Positions 14,756 through 24,515 of a DNA stretch of 31,024 bases are shown piece after piece. Every line of letters starts with the position of its first letter. The stretch's first letter is position 1. The position numbers were made by a program, and so were the translations under genes. The notes under the pieces are model-generated. The model ran no database searches. It saw nothing but the letters and a program-made list of their open reading frames with translations, and had not been told where the DNA came from. The stretch comes from Eubacterium sp. UBA4343 (lineage in GTDB: Bacteria > Bacillota > Clostridia > Lachnospirales > Lachnospiraceae), in assembly GCA_002394235.1 (NCBI GenBank), contig DGTF01000068.1, positions 37,897 to 68,920 of the forward strand. The letters run 5' to 3'.

Positions 14756-17398
14756 TTACATGAGGTAGAGACGAATTTTACCGGACATGCCGGTCGGATC
14801 TGTAACCTCATGGCAAAAATCAAATGGTGCCGAGGGATACTTTCTCTGCTCCCTCGCCGGGGTGGTCGCAACCTCACAGACGATCTCGTTCTCTCCCTCC
14901 TGCAGCAGTCCCCGAAGATCCACTGTATAGGGCGGCGTCAGGCAAATGCCGGCCGTCTTTCCGTTGACCGTCACGCGGAAAACATCAAATACCTGCTCCG
15001 CTGACAGATATCCCTGATGCCAATTTTCCTTCAGATGAAAGGATTTCCGGTAACGGATTACGCCGGAAAAATCCGGATGATCTTCACTGTAAGGTCTTAA
15101 GCTCTTCTCTTCCTTTTCTGTTCCAAATGCCGGATAGTCGATGGCTTTCACTGCTGAAACCATCCATTCACCGGACAGATCAAAAACCTCTTTTGCCCCC
15201 GCCAGAATATCTGACAGCGGCCGGTAGATTTCCGGTTCCTCTTCTTCCTCATTCTTCTCTACAAGCAGACAGCTGCCTCCTGCAGGCAGCTCTACCACCG
15301 CCCGTCCCTCTTCGTCGGTTTTCACTGTCCGGCGGATCTCCTCAAAAAGATCCTCATAGAAGGCATCACCCGAAAACGGGAGCTTTACACGGCCCCTGAA
15401 GTTCCGGTCCGCCGATTCGTTAAAGAGCATCAGGATCTGTTTTCCATCCTTCTCATAGAAGTATGCAGACAGATCCGGAAAATCCTGATCAAGAAGCGGT
15501 TCCGCCCATCCCCTTGCCTGAAGCTCCCCGGCAAGATCCTCTGGTGCAAGAAGTCCGAATCTCTGCTTCCAGGTTTCATCCTCCGGAGCGATTCTTTCCT
15601 CGTCCATCAAAATAGCTTCCGGATACCCTCCGATGAAAAATACCGGAAATCCGGGATCCTTTCTGCAAAATGCAAGCAGACGCTCCGGCAGGTACTGTGC
15701 ATAAGGAATAAGAAGGGTATCAAACTCTTCTCCGTTAATGTTCAGCTTTCCGCCCCCAACGCTGCCATTCCATGCCGGAAGATCGGCCAGCATGTCCAGG
15801 CTGACGATATCAAAATCAATCTGGTGCGTCATAAGTACCCTGCACACCTTCTGCATCGGCATCGATTTTCCTGTCCAGTCCGCTTCTGCGTCATAGAGAA
15901 GAGCGATCCGCGCCGGATGCTTCCCTCCATTAAGTACCCCGCACATGCGGTTTGCGTATTTCATCAATTCCGCAAAGAAGGGAAATTCCGGGTTGTTGCC
16001 GCGCGCGTAAAAATGAGGAGGGCAGTCAAAATCCGGGTACTCCGCCATCGAAAATGCGTGCGGCACCAGGTAATTAACGCCTCTTACAAGAAGATGATCC
16101 AGAAGATGCTTCATATCCCGCACTCCGAAGTTCCATCCGTAGGCACCGAAAAGCTCACACATGGTGCGCCCTTTCTTTTTCGGGTCCAGATGACCGCCGG
16201 AGGCTCCCAGTTTACCGAGAGTATAGTGAAAGAATTCTCCGTCCGCCGTAAGCGGTCCCATGCTCATCCGATGCTGTACCGGCGCACCGTACACGATCTG
16301 GCCGCCGATGCTGTCGATTCCCGCCATGTCCTGTCCGCTCATGGCGCGGAACCAGTGGCCCGCGCCAAGTCCGAGCCTGCTGTGCAGCCCGTTGTCTTCT
16401 ACCACATGCCCGATGTATTCGACTCCGTGCGCATGACACCATTCTCCGATCGGACGGGAAAAATCCCTCTCATAAAGTCTGGAGACGCAGTCCATATAGT
16501 CATACCGGATCTGCGGCTGCAGCCTGTGATCCGCGCTGTCCGCAAAGAGCAATGCCAGATAAACAAGATAATTGTCCCTCCAGCGTTCCTTCAGCATATC
16601 TGCCAACTCCACGCTCCACGGAAGCGGCATCCCCGGTCTTCCGAGCCTGGTATCATTGCTCTGGTCCGTAATGTTACCCAGCTGCGGTTCGTCCGAGAAA
16701 AAGCCGGCGATCACCGTTCCGAACAGATCTCCGTAATGCTGGTAGTGCGCCTCATAGACGCCTTCAATCTGCGTGTGTGCGGACACAGCATCGATCATAT
16801 TGATGTAGCTCTCATTTCCTCCATCCGTCCGGGTCGTATAAATCACATGGATTCTCCACTGCCCCTCCGGAAGCTCAAATCGGATCCTGTCACCGCCGTC
16901 ATAGAGTCCCGTCAGATCGATCCCCTTCTCATGAAAGCTCCCGCCCTCTGCAAATGGCACAGCAACGATTGAAACGACACGATTGTTTGCCCGTTCTTTC
17001 TCGTTGACCGGCTGTCCGATCTGCCAGAAGCCGATCGTCGGCTTCATCATGCGGCTGACCTCCAATTCATGCGGCCGCCTCGATCCGAATACATCACAGA
17101 CCGTGCAGGCAAGATACTGTTTTTTTCTTTCGGGATATCTGGATTCAATCAATCCGTTAGCATAGCCGGTCGGAAAATGCTTATCGTCCAGAATCCAGAT
17201 TCTCATGTTTCTTTTCTTTGCTTCATCAATGACAATATCCATGTCATGCCACCATCCGGGGCCGCAAAAATCTTTGTGCGGGCGCGCTTCCACGCAAACT
17301 GCCTTGATCCCGCAGAAATCGATTTTACTTATTTCCTCCCGGATGATCTCTTCCTTCTCTCCACGCATCCAGAGAAATGGTAAAATATAGTTATTCAT
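14756..17398 (-). CDS. Large intracellular glycoside hydrolase, GH106-like (putative alpha-L-rhamnosidase-type)
   Basis: The protein is 880 residues from ATG 17398, 7 bases after AAGGGGGAG; an ATG 6 bases earlier lies too close to that site. It has no signal peptide, so it is cytosolic. The N-terminal half looks like a TIM-barrel glycosidase: CVEARPHKDFCGPGWW, DDKHFPTGYANG, FFSDEPQ (Glu237) and HVVEDNG (Glu334). These are acidic residues of the kind used for catalysis in GH106-like and related families. The C-terminal about 150 residues form a galactose-binding-like beta-sandwich (GVIRYRKSF; VTVNGKTAG; PTGMSGKIRLYL). It is placed between the MATE gene (30-base gap) and the AraC-GH39 gene. The substrate could be a rhamnoside or another deoxysugar or uronide decoration. 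Family assignment is by overall appearance and is moderate. Confidence 0.65.
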   Translation of the reverse strand: MNNYILPFLWMRGEKEEIIREEISKIDFCGIKAVCVEARPHKDFCGPGWWHDMDIVIDEAKKRNMRIWILDDKHFPTGYANGLIESRYPERKKQYLACTVCDVFGSRRPHELEVSRMMKPTIGFWQIGQPVNEKERANNRVVSIVAVPFAEGGSFHEKGIDLTGLYDGGDRIRFELPEGQWRIHVIYTTRTDGGNESYINMIDAVSAHTQIEGVYEAHYQHYGDLFGTVIAGFFSDEPQLGNITDQSNDTRLGRPGMPLPWSVELADMLKERWRDNYLVYLALLFADSADHRLQPQIRYDYMDCVSRLYERDFSRPIGEWCHAHGVEYIGHVVEDNGLHSRLGLGAGHWFRAMSGQDMAGIDSIGGQIVYGAPVQHRMSMGPLTADGEFFHYTLGKLGASGGHLDPKKKGRTMCELFGAYGWNFGVRDMKHLLDHLLVRGVNYLVPHAFSMAEYPDFDCPPHFYARGNNPEFPFFAELMKYANRMCGVLNGGKHPARIALLYDAEADWTGKSMPMQKVCRVLMTHQIDFDIVSLDMLADLPAWNGSVGGGKLNINGEEFDTLLIPYAQYLPERLLAFCRKDPGFPVFFIGGYPEAILMDEERIAPEDETWKQRFGLLAPEDLAGELQARGWAEPLLDQDFPDLSAYFYEKDGKQILMLFNESADRNFRGRVKLPFSGDAFYEDLFEEIRRTVKTDEEGRAVVELPAGGSCLLVEKNEEEEEPEIYRPLSDILAGAKEVFDLSGEWMVSAVKAIDYPAFGTEKEEKSLRPYSEDHPDFSGVIRYRKSFHLKENWHQGYLSAEQVFDVFRVTVNGKTAGICLTPPYTVDLRGLLQEGENEIVCEVATTPAREQRKYPSAPFDFCHEVTDPTGMSGKIRLYLM

Positions 17399-17428
17399 GT
17401 TCATTCTCCCCCTTAACCGTGTTTTCTC

Positions 17429-18841
17429 CTACTCACTGCTTCTTTTCTGCTCTTTCAAACGATTCTGCGCTGCCTCACATTTAATTTTCCATTTTCCGCC
17501 GCGATAACGAAGCAAACCAATCAGGGCCGATCCTGTCCATCCGATCGGTGTTGCCCACCACACACCGAAATATCCGGCAAGAGCCGCAAATACAAAGGAG
17601 AGAACACTTCTGGCTCCGATTTCACACCCGCTCATCCAGATCGTCGGAGCAATATCCGAAGCGCTTCTCAGAAAGTTCTGAAAGATAAACACAAACCCCA
17701 GGACAGGCGCAAAAACTGCCGTAATTCTGACCATCGGAACACCGATTTTCACCACCTGACTGCTGTCGGTAAAGATTCCGATCACCTGCGGAGCAAAGAA
17801 AAACATAATCACACCCATAACGACGGTGTAAATCAGGTTGATCAGATAACCGCAGCGCATTCCCGCTTTCACTCGTTCATATTCTCTGGCACCAATATTC
17901 TGGCCGCAGAAGGTTCCGATTGCCATCCCGATAGAAAAGCTCAAACACATGAAGATCTGTTCGGTGCGGTTTCCCGCCGCGTAAGCCGCAGCCGCATCCG
18001 ATCCGAACTGATTGACCGCTCTCTGCATGAACATAGCGGAGATGACAACGATCGCCGACGACAAAGCCGATGGGATTCCGATCCGGAAAATCTCCCGGAT
18101 AATTGCTCTGTCAATAAACACGTTTCCGCCCAGTTCCCCCCCCCTTCGAAAGTGAAAGGCTTCTGTTCTGCAAAGCGCATAAACCAGACAATAGAGTCCG
18201 GAAACTAACTGGGAGATCACCGTGGCAATGGCAACTCCGAATACGCCCATACCAAAAGATACGACAAAGAGAACATCCAGTGTCACATTCAGCAGGGATG
18301 CCACAATCAAAGCAACCAGCGGAGTTACAGAGTCTCCGACCGCACGAAGGCACGACGACATTGCATTATACAGACTGGTCGCCAAAACCCCTGCGCAGAT
18401 TGTCCGCAGATATATTGTTGCATCCGGAAGCACATCCGAAGGCGTCCCTAGCAGATAGAGAAGTTCTCCGCAAGAAGCCAGCCCGACCGCCATTAAAGCG
18501 CCCCCTGTGACCATGATCATTGCAATTGAAGTGGCAAATGATTTCCGCACCTGCTCATTGTCTCCGCTTCCGTATGCCTGCGCGAGCAGAACCGATGCCG
18601 CTGTGGAAAATCCTGTGGCCAAAGCTATGATCAGATTGTAGGCGGCACCGCAGCCCCCTACCGCTGCCAGGGCATTTTTCCCTACGAACTGACCCACCAC
18701 AATCGAATCCACCATATTGTAGACCTGCTGAAAGACAGACCCGATAAACAGCGGCAGCGCAAAGCGCATGATCAGTCCGAAGGGCTTTCCCTCTGTCATG
18801 TTCAGGTTTTTGTTACTATCCAAAAAATCATTAACCTTCAT
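17429..18841 (-). CDS. MATE-family efflux transporter
   Basis: The protein is 470 residues if it starts at ATG 18841 (MKVNDFLDSN), a usual MATE length; an open frame continues to 18958 but has no ribosome site. Twelve hydrophobic segments are expected. Family landmarks are FALPLFIGSVFQQVYNMVDSIVVGQFVG in the first repeat half, and AAAYAAGNRTEQIFMCLSFSIGMAIGTFCGQNIGA in the second. MATE proteins export drugs, toxins or metabolites in exchange for Na+ or H+. Here it precedes the GH106-like and AraC-GH39 genes in one operon (30-base gap). It might export aglycones released by the glycosidases, but this is only suggested by context. Confidence 0.9.
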   Translation of the reverse strand: MKVNDFLDSNKNLNMTEGKPFGLIMRFALPLFIGSVFQQVYNMVDSIVVGQFVGKNALAAVGGCGAAYNLIIALATGFSTAASVLLAQAYGSGDNEQVRKSFATSIAMIMVTGGALMAVGLASCGELLYLLGTPSDVLPDATIYLRTICAGVLATSLYNAMSSCLRAVGDSVTPLVALIVASLLNVTLDVLFVVSFGMGVFGVAIATVISQLVSGLYCLVYALCRTEAFHFRRGGELGGNVFIDRAIIREIFRIGIPSALSSAIVVISAMFMQRAVNQFGSDAAAAYAAGNRTEQIFMCLSFSIGMAIGTFCGQNIGAREYERVKAGMRCGYLINLIYTVVMGVIMFFFAPQVIGIFTDSSQVVKIGVPMVRITAVFAPVLGFVFIFQNFLRSASDIAPTIWMSGCEIGARSVLSFVFAALAGYFGVWWATPIGWTGSALIGLLRYRGGKWKIKCEAAQNRLKEQKRSSE

Positions 18842-19233
18842 TCTACCATACATCCTATTAACGCAAGTTGACAACAAAAGGAAAAAAGCGAAAAGGCCGC
18901 CGCACCAGGCAATTCCGTGAATCAAAGGCGTCTGTAACCGCATTTCTGCAGCTGTCATGCCTGGAAATCGGATAAATGATTCACTCTGTGCTATATGTGC
19001 GGCAGCCTCTCATAAAACTGAATGGCTGTATTCTGTTTCAACCTGTATTGATTTTACACTGCTTCTCTTCTAAAAATCTGATAAATATTTTGATAAATCA
19101 GTGGAAACAGATCAACATTTGATATCCCACGCCATTATTATTATGTCTAGTTTCTTTTTTCACATGTTTTTTGAAACTTGATAGAGATAACATGCGATAC
19201 GGTTTGCACCGGCGACATCCGCGGAACCTTTAT
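18842..19233. other. 392-base intergenic region upstream of the MATE operon
   Basis: This AT-rich stretch separates the GH43 gene from the MATE gene. No clear terminator or consensus promoter was found. It holds a direct repeat TGATAAAT (19078-19098 region), an inverted pair AGTTTC/GAAACT flanking T-rich sequence near 19149-19178, the 11-mer TCTGTTTCAAC (19032-19042) also found at 26760-26770, and TAACGCAA (18859-18866), shared with two other upstream regions. The promoter for the MATE, GH106-like and regulator genes is probably here. Confidence 0.5.
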
Positions 19234-20853
19234 TCACAACAGCTCAGCCCAGTCAAAGACTGCCCAGTTATCGGTCTCAGTTCCATTTCCGGAAGCAAAC
19301 ATTCCAAGCATGGTACCAACCATTCCTCCAACCTCTTCCGGATTGATTTTTCTCCCGTCCGCATGCTCGAAGAAGACTTCGAGGTGGTCTTCGTCCGGAC
19401 CCGTGAGAAATGTGTAATCCTGTCCTTTCGCTTCCAGCCTCATAATCAACGGTGTTTCCTTTATCTCCGCCTGTTTCAGAATCTGTTCCGTCGTCCTGCT
19501 CTCGTATCCCGGCATAAAAGGGAGCCCTTTCTGCCAGGTCGTAACCAGTACAAGCGTGAGCATCTGCCTCCCGTCCCTGCAGCGTTTTTCCAGCCGGTAC
19601 TGGTGATTGGAGGCCTGCATGATGACCATTCCTGCAGACTCTTTCCCGTGTGCGGTAAAATCCATTGAAATCGTAAAGCGAAAATCACGTTTCCGCTGTT
19701 TTCTTCCGAGAAAGCTTACATTGTCATCCCGGCTCATATCCACATGCTGCGGATCTAGTGGCTTTAAGGCACGCGCCATCGGCCGCTCCAGACATTTCAG
19801 ATGCAGCGCACTGTTCTCCAGTTTCCAAAAATCCATATACGGTGTGCCCCAGAAATTCCAGCACAGATCCAGCCTGTCTTCTTCAAAGTCATCCCTCTTT
19901 TTTTCCTCCGGGTACTCCGTCCACGGAAGAGAAGAATCTGCCAGATACTCAGACTCAACTCTTCCTGTCGCAGGACTGAAGACAGGCCAGCCTCTCTGCC
20001 ATTCAACCGGACAGATAAAGGTCTCCCTTCCCATGTTCATATGCTGCCCTTCGACCAGCCGGACACCCAGCTCAACCGCATACCATTTTCCATCCGGCGT
20101 ATCCACAAGATCTGCGTGGCCGATATTTTCAATCGGATAATTCCATCCCAGATTCCGATGTGTCAGAACCGGATTGGCAGGATCTCCCTCATACCACCCG
20201 TCAACGCTCTTACATCGGGCCACCGTCACAGAATGGTTGTGCTCGGTTCCTCCCTCCGCGATCATCAGATAGTAAAAATCTCCTGCGTGATACAGGTGCG
20301 GAGATTCCGGCGCCCATGCATTCCGCAGTGCGCTGTTCCAGATTTTTGTTCTTGGACCTGCCACATGAAATCCGGCAATATCATAAGGCGTCAGATAAAT
20401 TGCCCGTCCGTTGTCCTGCTCCTGGTCGTCACCGGGGCTTACAAGATAACATTTTCCATCATGATCAAAAAACAGAGAACAGTCGATATCAGGCACATCG
20501 GTGATCCAGTGCGGTGCAGACCAGGGTCCGGCCGGATCTCTGGCGGTTACAATAAAATTCCCCTTGTCTCCGAAATTTGCGTTGATAATATAAAAGGTCC
20601 CTTCATGATAGCGAATTGTCGGTGCCATGACTCCTCCGGCAAAGATATTCGCTCCCACATGAAAGCCGTTATCACGCGTCATTGCGTAACCGATCTGTTC
20701 CCAGTGTGCCAGATCTCTGCTGTGAAAAACCGGGATTCCCGGATAAAGTTCAAAGCTGGAATTCACCAGGTAGTAGTCATCTCCCACACGGCAAATAGAC
20801 GGATCCGGATAAAAACCCGGAATAATTGGATTCTTAATTTTTCTTTCTTCCAT
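19234..20853 (-). CDS. GH43 beta-xylosidase / alpha-L-arabinofuranosidase
   Basis: The protein is 539 residues from ATG 20853, with AGGAGG 8 bases upstream. No signal peptide is present, so it is cytosolic. The five-bladed propeller begins with NPIIPGFYPDPSICRVGDDYY; Asp17 is the general base, Asp124 (PDIDCSLFF) the pKa-setting residue, and Glu183 in WAPESPHLY the acid. The C-terminal about 200 residues are a beta-sandwich domain typical of two-domain GH43 beta-xylosidases (WNFWGTPYMDFWKLEN; RDFRFTISMDF). It would split xylose or arabinose from short xylo-oligosaccharides taken up by the cell. It lies downstream of the GH3 gene, probably in one operon with the GH3 and esterase genes. Confidence 0.9.
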   Translation of the reverse strand: MEERKIKNPIIPGFYPDPSICRVGDDYYLVNSSFELYPGIPVFHSRDLAHWEQIGYAMTRDNGFHVGANIFAGGVMAPTIRYHEGTFYIINANFGDKGNFIVTARDPAGPWSAPHWITDVPDIDCSLFFDHDGKCYLVSPGDDQEQDNGRAIYLTPYDIAGFHVAGPRTKIWNSALRNAWAPESPHLYHAGDFYYLMIAEGGTEHNHSVTVARCKSVDGWYEGDPANPVLTHRNLGWNYPIENIGHADLVDTPDGKWYAVELGVRLVEGQHMNMGRETFICPVEWQRGWPVFSPATGRVESEYLADSSLPWTEYPEEKKRDDFEEDRLDLCWNFWGTPYMDFWKLENSALHLKCLERPMARALKPLDPQHVDMSRDDNVSFLGRKQRKRDFRFTISMDFTAHGKESAGMVIMQASNHQYRLEKRCRDGRQMLTLVLVTTWQKGLPFMPGYESRTTEQILKQAEIKETPLIMRLEAKGQDYTFLTGPDEDHLEVFFEHADGRKINPEEVGGMVGTMLGMFASGNGTETDNWAVFDWAELL

Positions 20854-20929
20854 CACGGATTCCTCCTGTGTTTTCTTTCTGTTAAAATTCTGATAAACCA
20901 CTAAATGATGATAACCATTCAGCAGCCCG

Positions 20930-20956
20930 ATCTCGGGAGCCGGCGGTTCCCGAGAT
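20930..20956. other. GC-rich hairpin between GH3 and GH43 genes
   Basis: ATCTCGGGA (20930-20938) and TCCCGAGAT (20948-20956) form a perfect 9-bp stem with a 9-base loop. No T-tract follows on either strand, so it is not a standard terminator. It may mark mRNA processing or differential stability within the operon. Confidence 0.5.
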
Positions 20957-21005
20957 GCAGGGAGTCCGGGAGTCTTCGGCTCCAGAACACATCATAATTT
21001 TAAAA

Positions 21006-23246
21006 TCAAATCACCGGATAATCCTGCTCTCTTTCTACTCCTTCAAAGGAAAGCCGGATCTCCTGCATCATCTCCGTTGTCGAATCCTGACCTGCGTAGA
21101 TACGGAAGAGACCGTCCTCCAGCCGGTATTTTCCCTCGTTATTCCAGAACCCCATATTTTTTTTCTCCAGAACGCATGTCACTGTTTTCTCCTCTCCAGA
21201 TGCAAGCTCCGCCTTCGCAAACCCCTTGAGTTCACGGATGGGACGCACCAATGATGCTGTGACGTCCTGCATATAGAACTGGACTGTCGCCCGACCGGAA
21301 CATTTTCCCGTATTCTTCACCTTTACAGAAATCCCAAGAACGTTGCCATTATCTTCTACCTTCAGATCACGCAAAGCGAAGGTTGTGTAACTTAATCCGA
21401 AACCGAACGGATACAACGCCTGGAAGGGTGCATCCAGGTAACGGGAGGTGAACTTGAAGTTCGATGCGGGGCGGCCTGTATTCGGATGATTGTAATAGAT
21501 CGGACACTGCCCGGTGACTGCAGGGAAAGAGGACGATAAACGCCCTTCCGGATTCTTTTTTCCCGACAGGATATGCGCAATGGCATTTCCCATCTGAATT
21601 CCCAGATGCCATCCTTCCAATATTGCGGGAACATGCTCCGCCTCCCAGCCGAGCGCCAGCGGCCTTCCGTTCATCAGTACAAGCACTACCGGCTTTCCCG
21701 ATGCCAGAAGCTTCTCCAGAAGCTGTCTCTGGGCTCCCGGAAGCGTAATATCCGCACGAGAGGAAGCCTCACCGGACATAGCCACTGTCTCTCCGAGCAC
21801 TGCGACGATTACGTCGCCATAGGAACATGCCTCTTCTGCTTCCGACTCGTTGATCCCGCCCTCCGGACCTCCGCATGGGAAATATCTGACGTTCGAAAAC
21901 TCTCTCTTCATCCCGTCAAGAATTGTAACACAGTCCTTTTCTTTCCAGCTCATCGCCCATGCACCGATGATCTGTTCTTTATCATTCGCCAGATTTCCGA
22001 CCAGACTGATCTTTGTATCTCTGGCGAGAGGAAGAATGTCACCTTCATTTTTCAACAGAACTGCTGATTCCTCAGCCGCTCTGAGCGCCAGCTCCACGTG
22101 TTTCTCGGGAAGTGTATCAAACCTTCCGATTTCCTCCTCCGGTGTATACGGATGTTCGAAGAGCCCAAGCCACATCTTGACCTCCAGAATTCTCCGGCAG
22201 GCATCGTCGATGACGGACATCGAAAGCTTTCCCTCTTCTATCAGCTTCTTCAGGTTGTTCAGATATATTTCCGTTCCCATGTCCATGTCAAGTCCGGCAT
22301 CCGCCGCCTGACGTCCGGCATCTGCTTCGTCTTCCGCAATCCCGTGGACAACGCATTCCCTGATGGCATTGGCATCGCTTACGATGAACCCGGGAAATCC
22401 GTAATGTTTTTTCATGATGGAACGAAGCAGCCACGGATTAACGGTGCTTGGAACGCCATTCAGATCATTGAAAGAAGCCATGACCGTCTGCGCGCCTTCT
22501 TCAACTGCAGCCCGGAAGGGCTCCAGGTAATTGTTGAACAGAACATGATTTGCCATGCTCACGGTGTTGTAATCTTTTCCGGATTCCACCGCGCCGTAAC
22601 CCACAAAATGCTTCAGACAGGCAGCTACATACTGTCCCGGGGAGGAATGATCGTTCTGCAGTCCCCTGACCTTTGCTCTGGCAAAGACAGAAGCAAGGCA
22701 AGGATCTTCGCCCGGTCCCTCGGAAACGCGCCCCCAGCGCGCATCTCTCGCGATATCCAGCATCGGCGCAAAGTGCCAGGCCACGCCGCAGGCTCTGGAT
22801 TCCCGCGCCGCCATGGAAGCGGTCTCCTCCATCAGCTCCGGATCAAAACTTCCCGCCTCGGCAATGGCGATCGGATAGACGGAACGGAACCCGTGAATGA
22901 CGTCAAGTCCAAAAAGCAGCGGGATTCCCAGACGGGTTTCCTCCACCGCGATCCGCTGGAGTTCGTTGCATTTCTCAGGATCCTGTACCATCAGAGACCC
23001 GACCAGTCCCTTCCGGATTGCATCCTCGTGGTAATCGGTCTCTGCGGTGCTCATGATTTTCTGGAATTCTTCCTTTGACAGTCTTCCGTCTGTCATCATC
23101 TCTATTAACTGCTCGAAGGGCACGTCAAATCCTCCGACAATCGAGACTGACTCCTGGTTCATCTGGCCTATTTTTTCTTCCAGCGTCATGCTGGCCAGCA
23201 GCTCTTCCACCCGGTCTCGCTGTTCTTCTGTGAGTCTGGCAGCCAT
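21006..23246 (-). CDS. GH3 beta-glycosidase (BglX-like beta-glucosidase/beta-xylosidase)
   Basis: The protein is 746 residues; AGGAGGA lies 5 bases before ATG 23246. There is no signal peptide. The GH3 N-terminal barrel shows LLFGLDVIHGF, ARDARWGRVSEGPGEDP and KHFVGYGA, with nucleophile Asp291 in GFIVSDANA. The second domain carries the likely acid/base Glu493 in SGEASSRADI. A C-terminal fibronectin-III-like domain follows (PFGFGLSYTTFAL; GRATVQFYMQDV; RELKGFAKAEL). Length and layout match BglX-type enzymes. It would remove terminal beta-linked glucose or xylose from oligosaccharides or plant glycosides inside the cell. It follows the esterase gene (110-base gap) and precedes GH43. Confidence 0.93.
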   Translation of the reverse strand: MAARLTEEQRDRVEELLASMTLEEKIGQMNQESVSIVGGFDVPFEQLIEMMTDGRLSKEEFQKIMSTAETDYHEDAIRKGLVGSLMVQDPEKCNELQRIAVEETRLGIPLLFGLDVIHGFRSVYPIAIAEAGSFDPELMEETASMAARESRACGVAWHFAPMLDIARDARWGRVSEGPGEDPCLASVFARAKVRGLQNDHSSPGQYVAACLKHFVGYGAVESGKDYNTVSMANHVLFNNYLEPFRAAVEEGAQTVMASFNDLNGVPSTVNPWLLRSIMKKHYGFPGFIVSDANAIRECVVHGIAEDEADAGRQAADAGLDMDMGTEIYLNNLKKLIEEGKLSMSVIDDACRRILEVKMWLGLFEHPYTPEEEIGRFDTLPEKHVELALRAAEESAVLLKNEGDILPLARDTKISLVGNLANDKEQIIGAWAMSWKEKDCVTILDGMKREFSNVRYFPCGGPEGGINESEAEEACSYGDVIVAVLGETVAMSGEASSRADITLPGAQRQLLEKLLASGKPVVLVLMNGRPLALGWEAEHVPAILEGWHLGIQMGNAIAHILSGKKNPEGRLSSSFPAVTGQCPIYYNHPNTGRPASNFKFTSRYLDAPFQALYPFGFGLSYTTFALRDLKVEDNGNVLGISVKVKNTGKCSGRATVQFYMQDVTASLVRPIRELKGFAKAELASGEEKTVTCVLEKKNMGFWNNEGKYRLEDGLFRIYAGQDSTTEMMQEIRLSFEGVEREQDYPVI

Positions 23247-23356
23247 GTCTATCCTCCTCCTGATTTCTCCTGTCTTTTGAGATCTGTACGATTAGTTTTA
23301 TTTCTTTGATGATCTGTATTGCTGATCCTGTTTCCTGCCATATCTGCGTGTTTCAC

Positions 23357-24391
23357 TCAGATATTTGGCACCTTTCCAAGCTTTTCATCGAGCTCGTCAA
23401 AACGATCCGTTTCAATTCCACGCTCCGCCAGCAGATCTCTGAGCTTCATTGAACTCAAAATTCCCATCATATCTTCAAAGGTGAGTTCCGGACTGAACGG
23501 GACAATCTCCTTCCGCATTTTCTCTATCGTGTCCGCCAGCACTTTTTTTGCCTCCGGATTGCCGAAAATGCGGCCGATCGTGCAGTCAAGAGAAAGCCAC
23601 GCCTCGTGATCGTCGCTGATATGGCTCTTACATCTGGGTTTCGTAAGTCCCTGCTCCGTAAATTCCCCAAACACATCCCGCAGCCATCCGATGCTGTCGC
23701 CGACCCAGTTCTTCGCCCGATCCGAAATCAGCGATGAAATCGACTGGATGCTGTGATCCGCAGTAGAAAAACCATGCGGTCCGAAATCATAGATATGACA
23801 TTCAAAAGATGTCTGGTATTGATTCAGCGCGTTCATCATATCCAGCGTATTCTGAATCGGGACGACATTGTCTGTACGGGTTGCAAAGAGGAAGCAAGGG
23901 CAGGTCTTCTCATCCACGGCCTCTACGATCGAGGGACCATCCGGCATGATCTCGTGCGTAGTATCCCCGCGAAGAACCGCATATCCGAGAATCGCGGCAT
24001 TCGGCCTGTTTTTTGCCATCGTCGCAGCCGCTCCCGCAAGATGTCCGCCTGCAGAAAAACCGATGACCGCTATCTTATCCGGAAGGACATGCCACTCCTC
24101 CGCTCTTTCCCGAATAAGTCCCATCGCCTGATCATAGTCATTCAGCGGATTCGGCCATACCGCATTCTCTTTCACAGAGTACCGCAGGATAAAAGCATCA
24201 AATCCGGCTTCCAGATATGGAAAGGCGACCGGATCCGCTTCACGGTCTGAGCAGAACTGATAGCCTCCGCCCGGCAGAATCAAAACTGCCGGCCGGTTCA
24301 GAACCGAACGGTATTCTCCGCCCACATCCTGCACCATTGCTGTCAGAGTTACATTTCTTTCTTCATTCAGTACAATCGTTTCTGTATGCAT
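23357..24391 (-). CDS. Alpha/beta-hydrolase esterase with C-terminal helical module
   Basis: The protein is 344 residues from ATG 24391, with AAGGAGG 7 bases upstream. It is an Aes/BD-FAE-type alpha/beta hydrolase: oxyanion-hole PGGGYQF (40-46), nucleophile Ser113 in GFSAGGH, Asp174 in RTDNVVP and His206 in GPHGFS. It is cytosolic, with no signal peptide. Such enzymes deacetylate or deferuloylate xylo-oligosaccharides, and the setting among GH3 and GH43 genes fits this. From about residue 258 it carries an extra ~85-residue helical tail (TIGRIFGNPEAKKVLADTI and SMKLRDLLAERGI), outside the catalytic fold. I recall similar tails on other clostridial carbohydrate enzymes, but their role is not known to me. 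Confidence 0.85.
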   Translation of the reverse strand: MHTETIVLNEERNVTLTAMVQDVGGEYRSVLNRPAVLILPGGGYQFCSDREADPVAFPYLEAGFDAFILRYSVKENAVWPNPLNDYDQAMGLIRERAEEWHVLPDKIAVIGFSAGGHLAGAAATMAKNRPNAAILGYAVLRGDTTHEIMPDGPSIVEAVDEKTCPCFLFATRTDNVVPIQNTLDMMNALNQYQTSFECHIYDFGPHGFSTADHSIQSISSLISDRAKNWVGDSIGWLRDVFGEFTEQGLTKPRCKSHISDDHEAWLSLDCTIGRIFGNPEAKKVLADTIEKMRKEIVPFSPELTFEDMMGILSSMKLRDLLAERGIETDRFDELDEKLGKVPNI

Positions 24392-24420
24392 TGTTTTTCC
24401 TCCTTGCAGTATATACAGCA

Positions 24421-24470
24421 CCAGCTCCCCAGACCACAGTTCTTCCGATTACTGTGACTTGGGGAGCTGG
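24421..24470. other. Long perfect stem-loop before the esterase gene
   Basis: CCAGCTCCCCA (24421-24431) pairs with TGGGGAGCTGG (24460-24470). Inside, CACAGT (24435-24440) pairs with ACTGTG (24451-24456) over a 10-base loop. It lies 29 bases before the esterase start. The T-rich run is on the 5' side in the direction of transcription, so it does not look like a normal terminator. It could be a processing site, a leader regulator or a small repeat element. Confidence 0.55.
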
Positions 24471-24515
24471 AAAATAATTAGACCCAAATGCCGCTATATG
24501 ACCGGGTGATAATCC

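Noticed and set aside
15824..16972. Plus-strand 382-codon open frame opposite the GH106-like gene
   Set aside because: It lies wholly inside a well-supported glycosidase gene and lacks a ribosome site.
18842..18958. N-terminal extension of the MATE gene with a hydrophobic stretch
   Set aside because: There is no ribosome site before ATG 18958, and the shorter form already has the standard family length.
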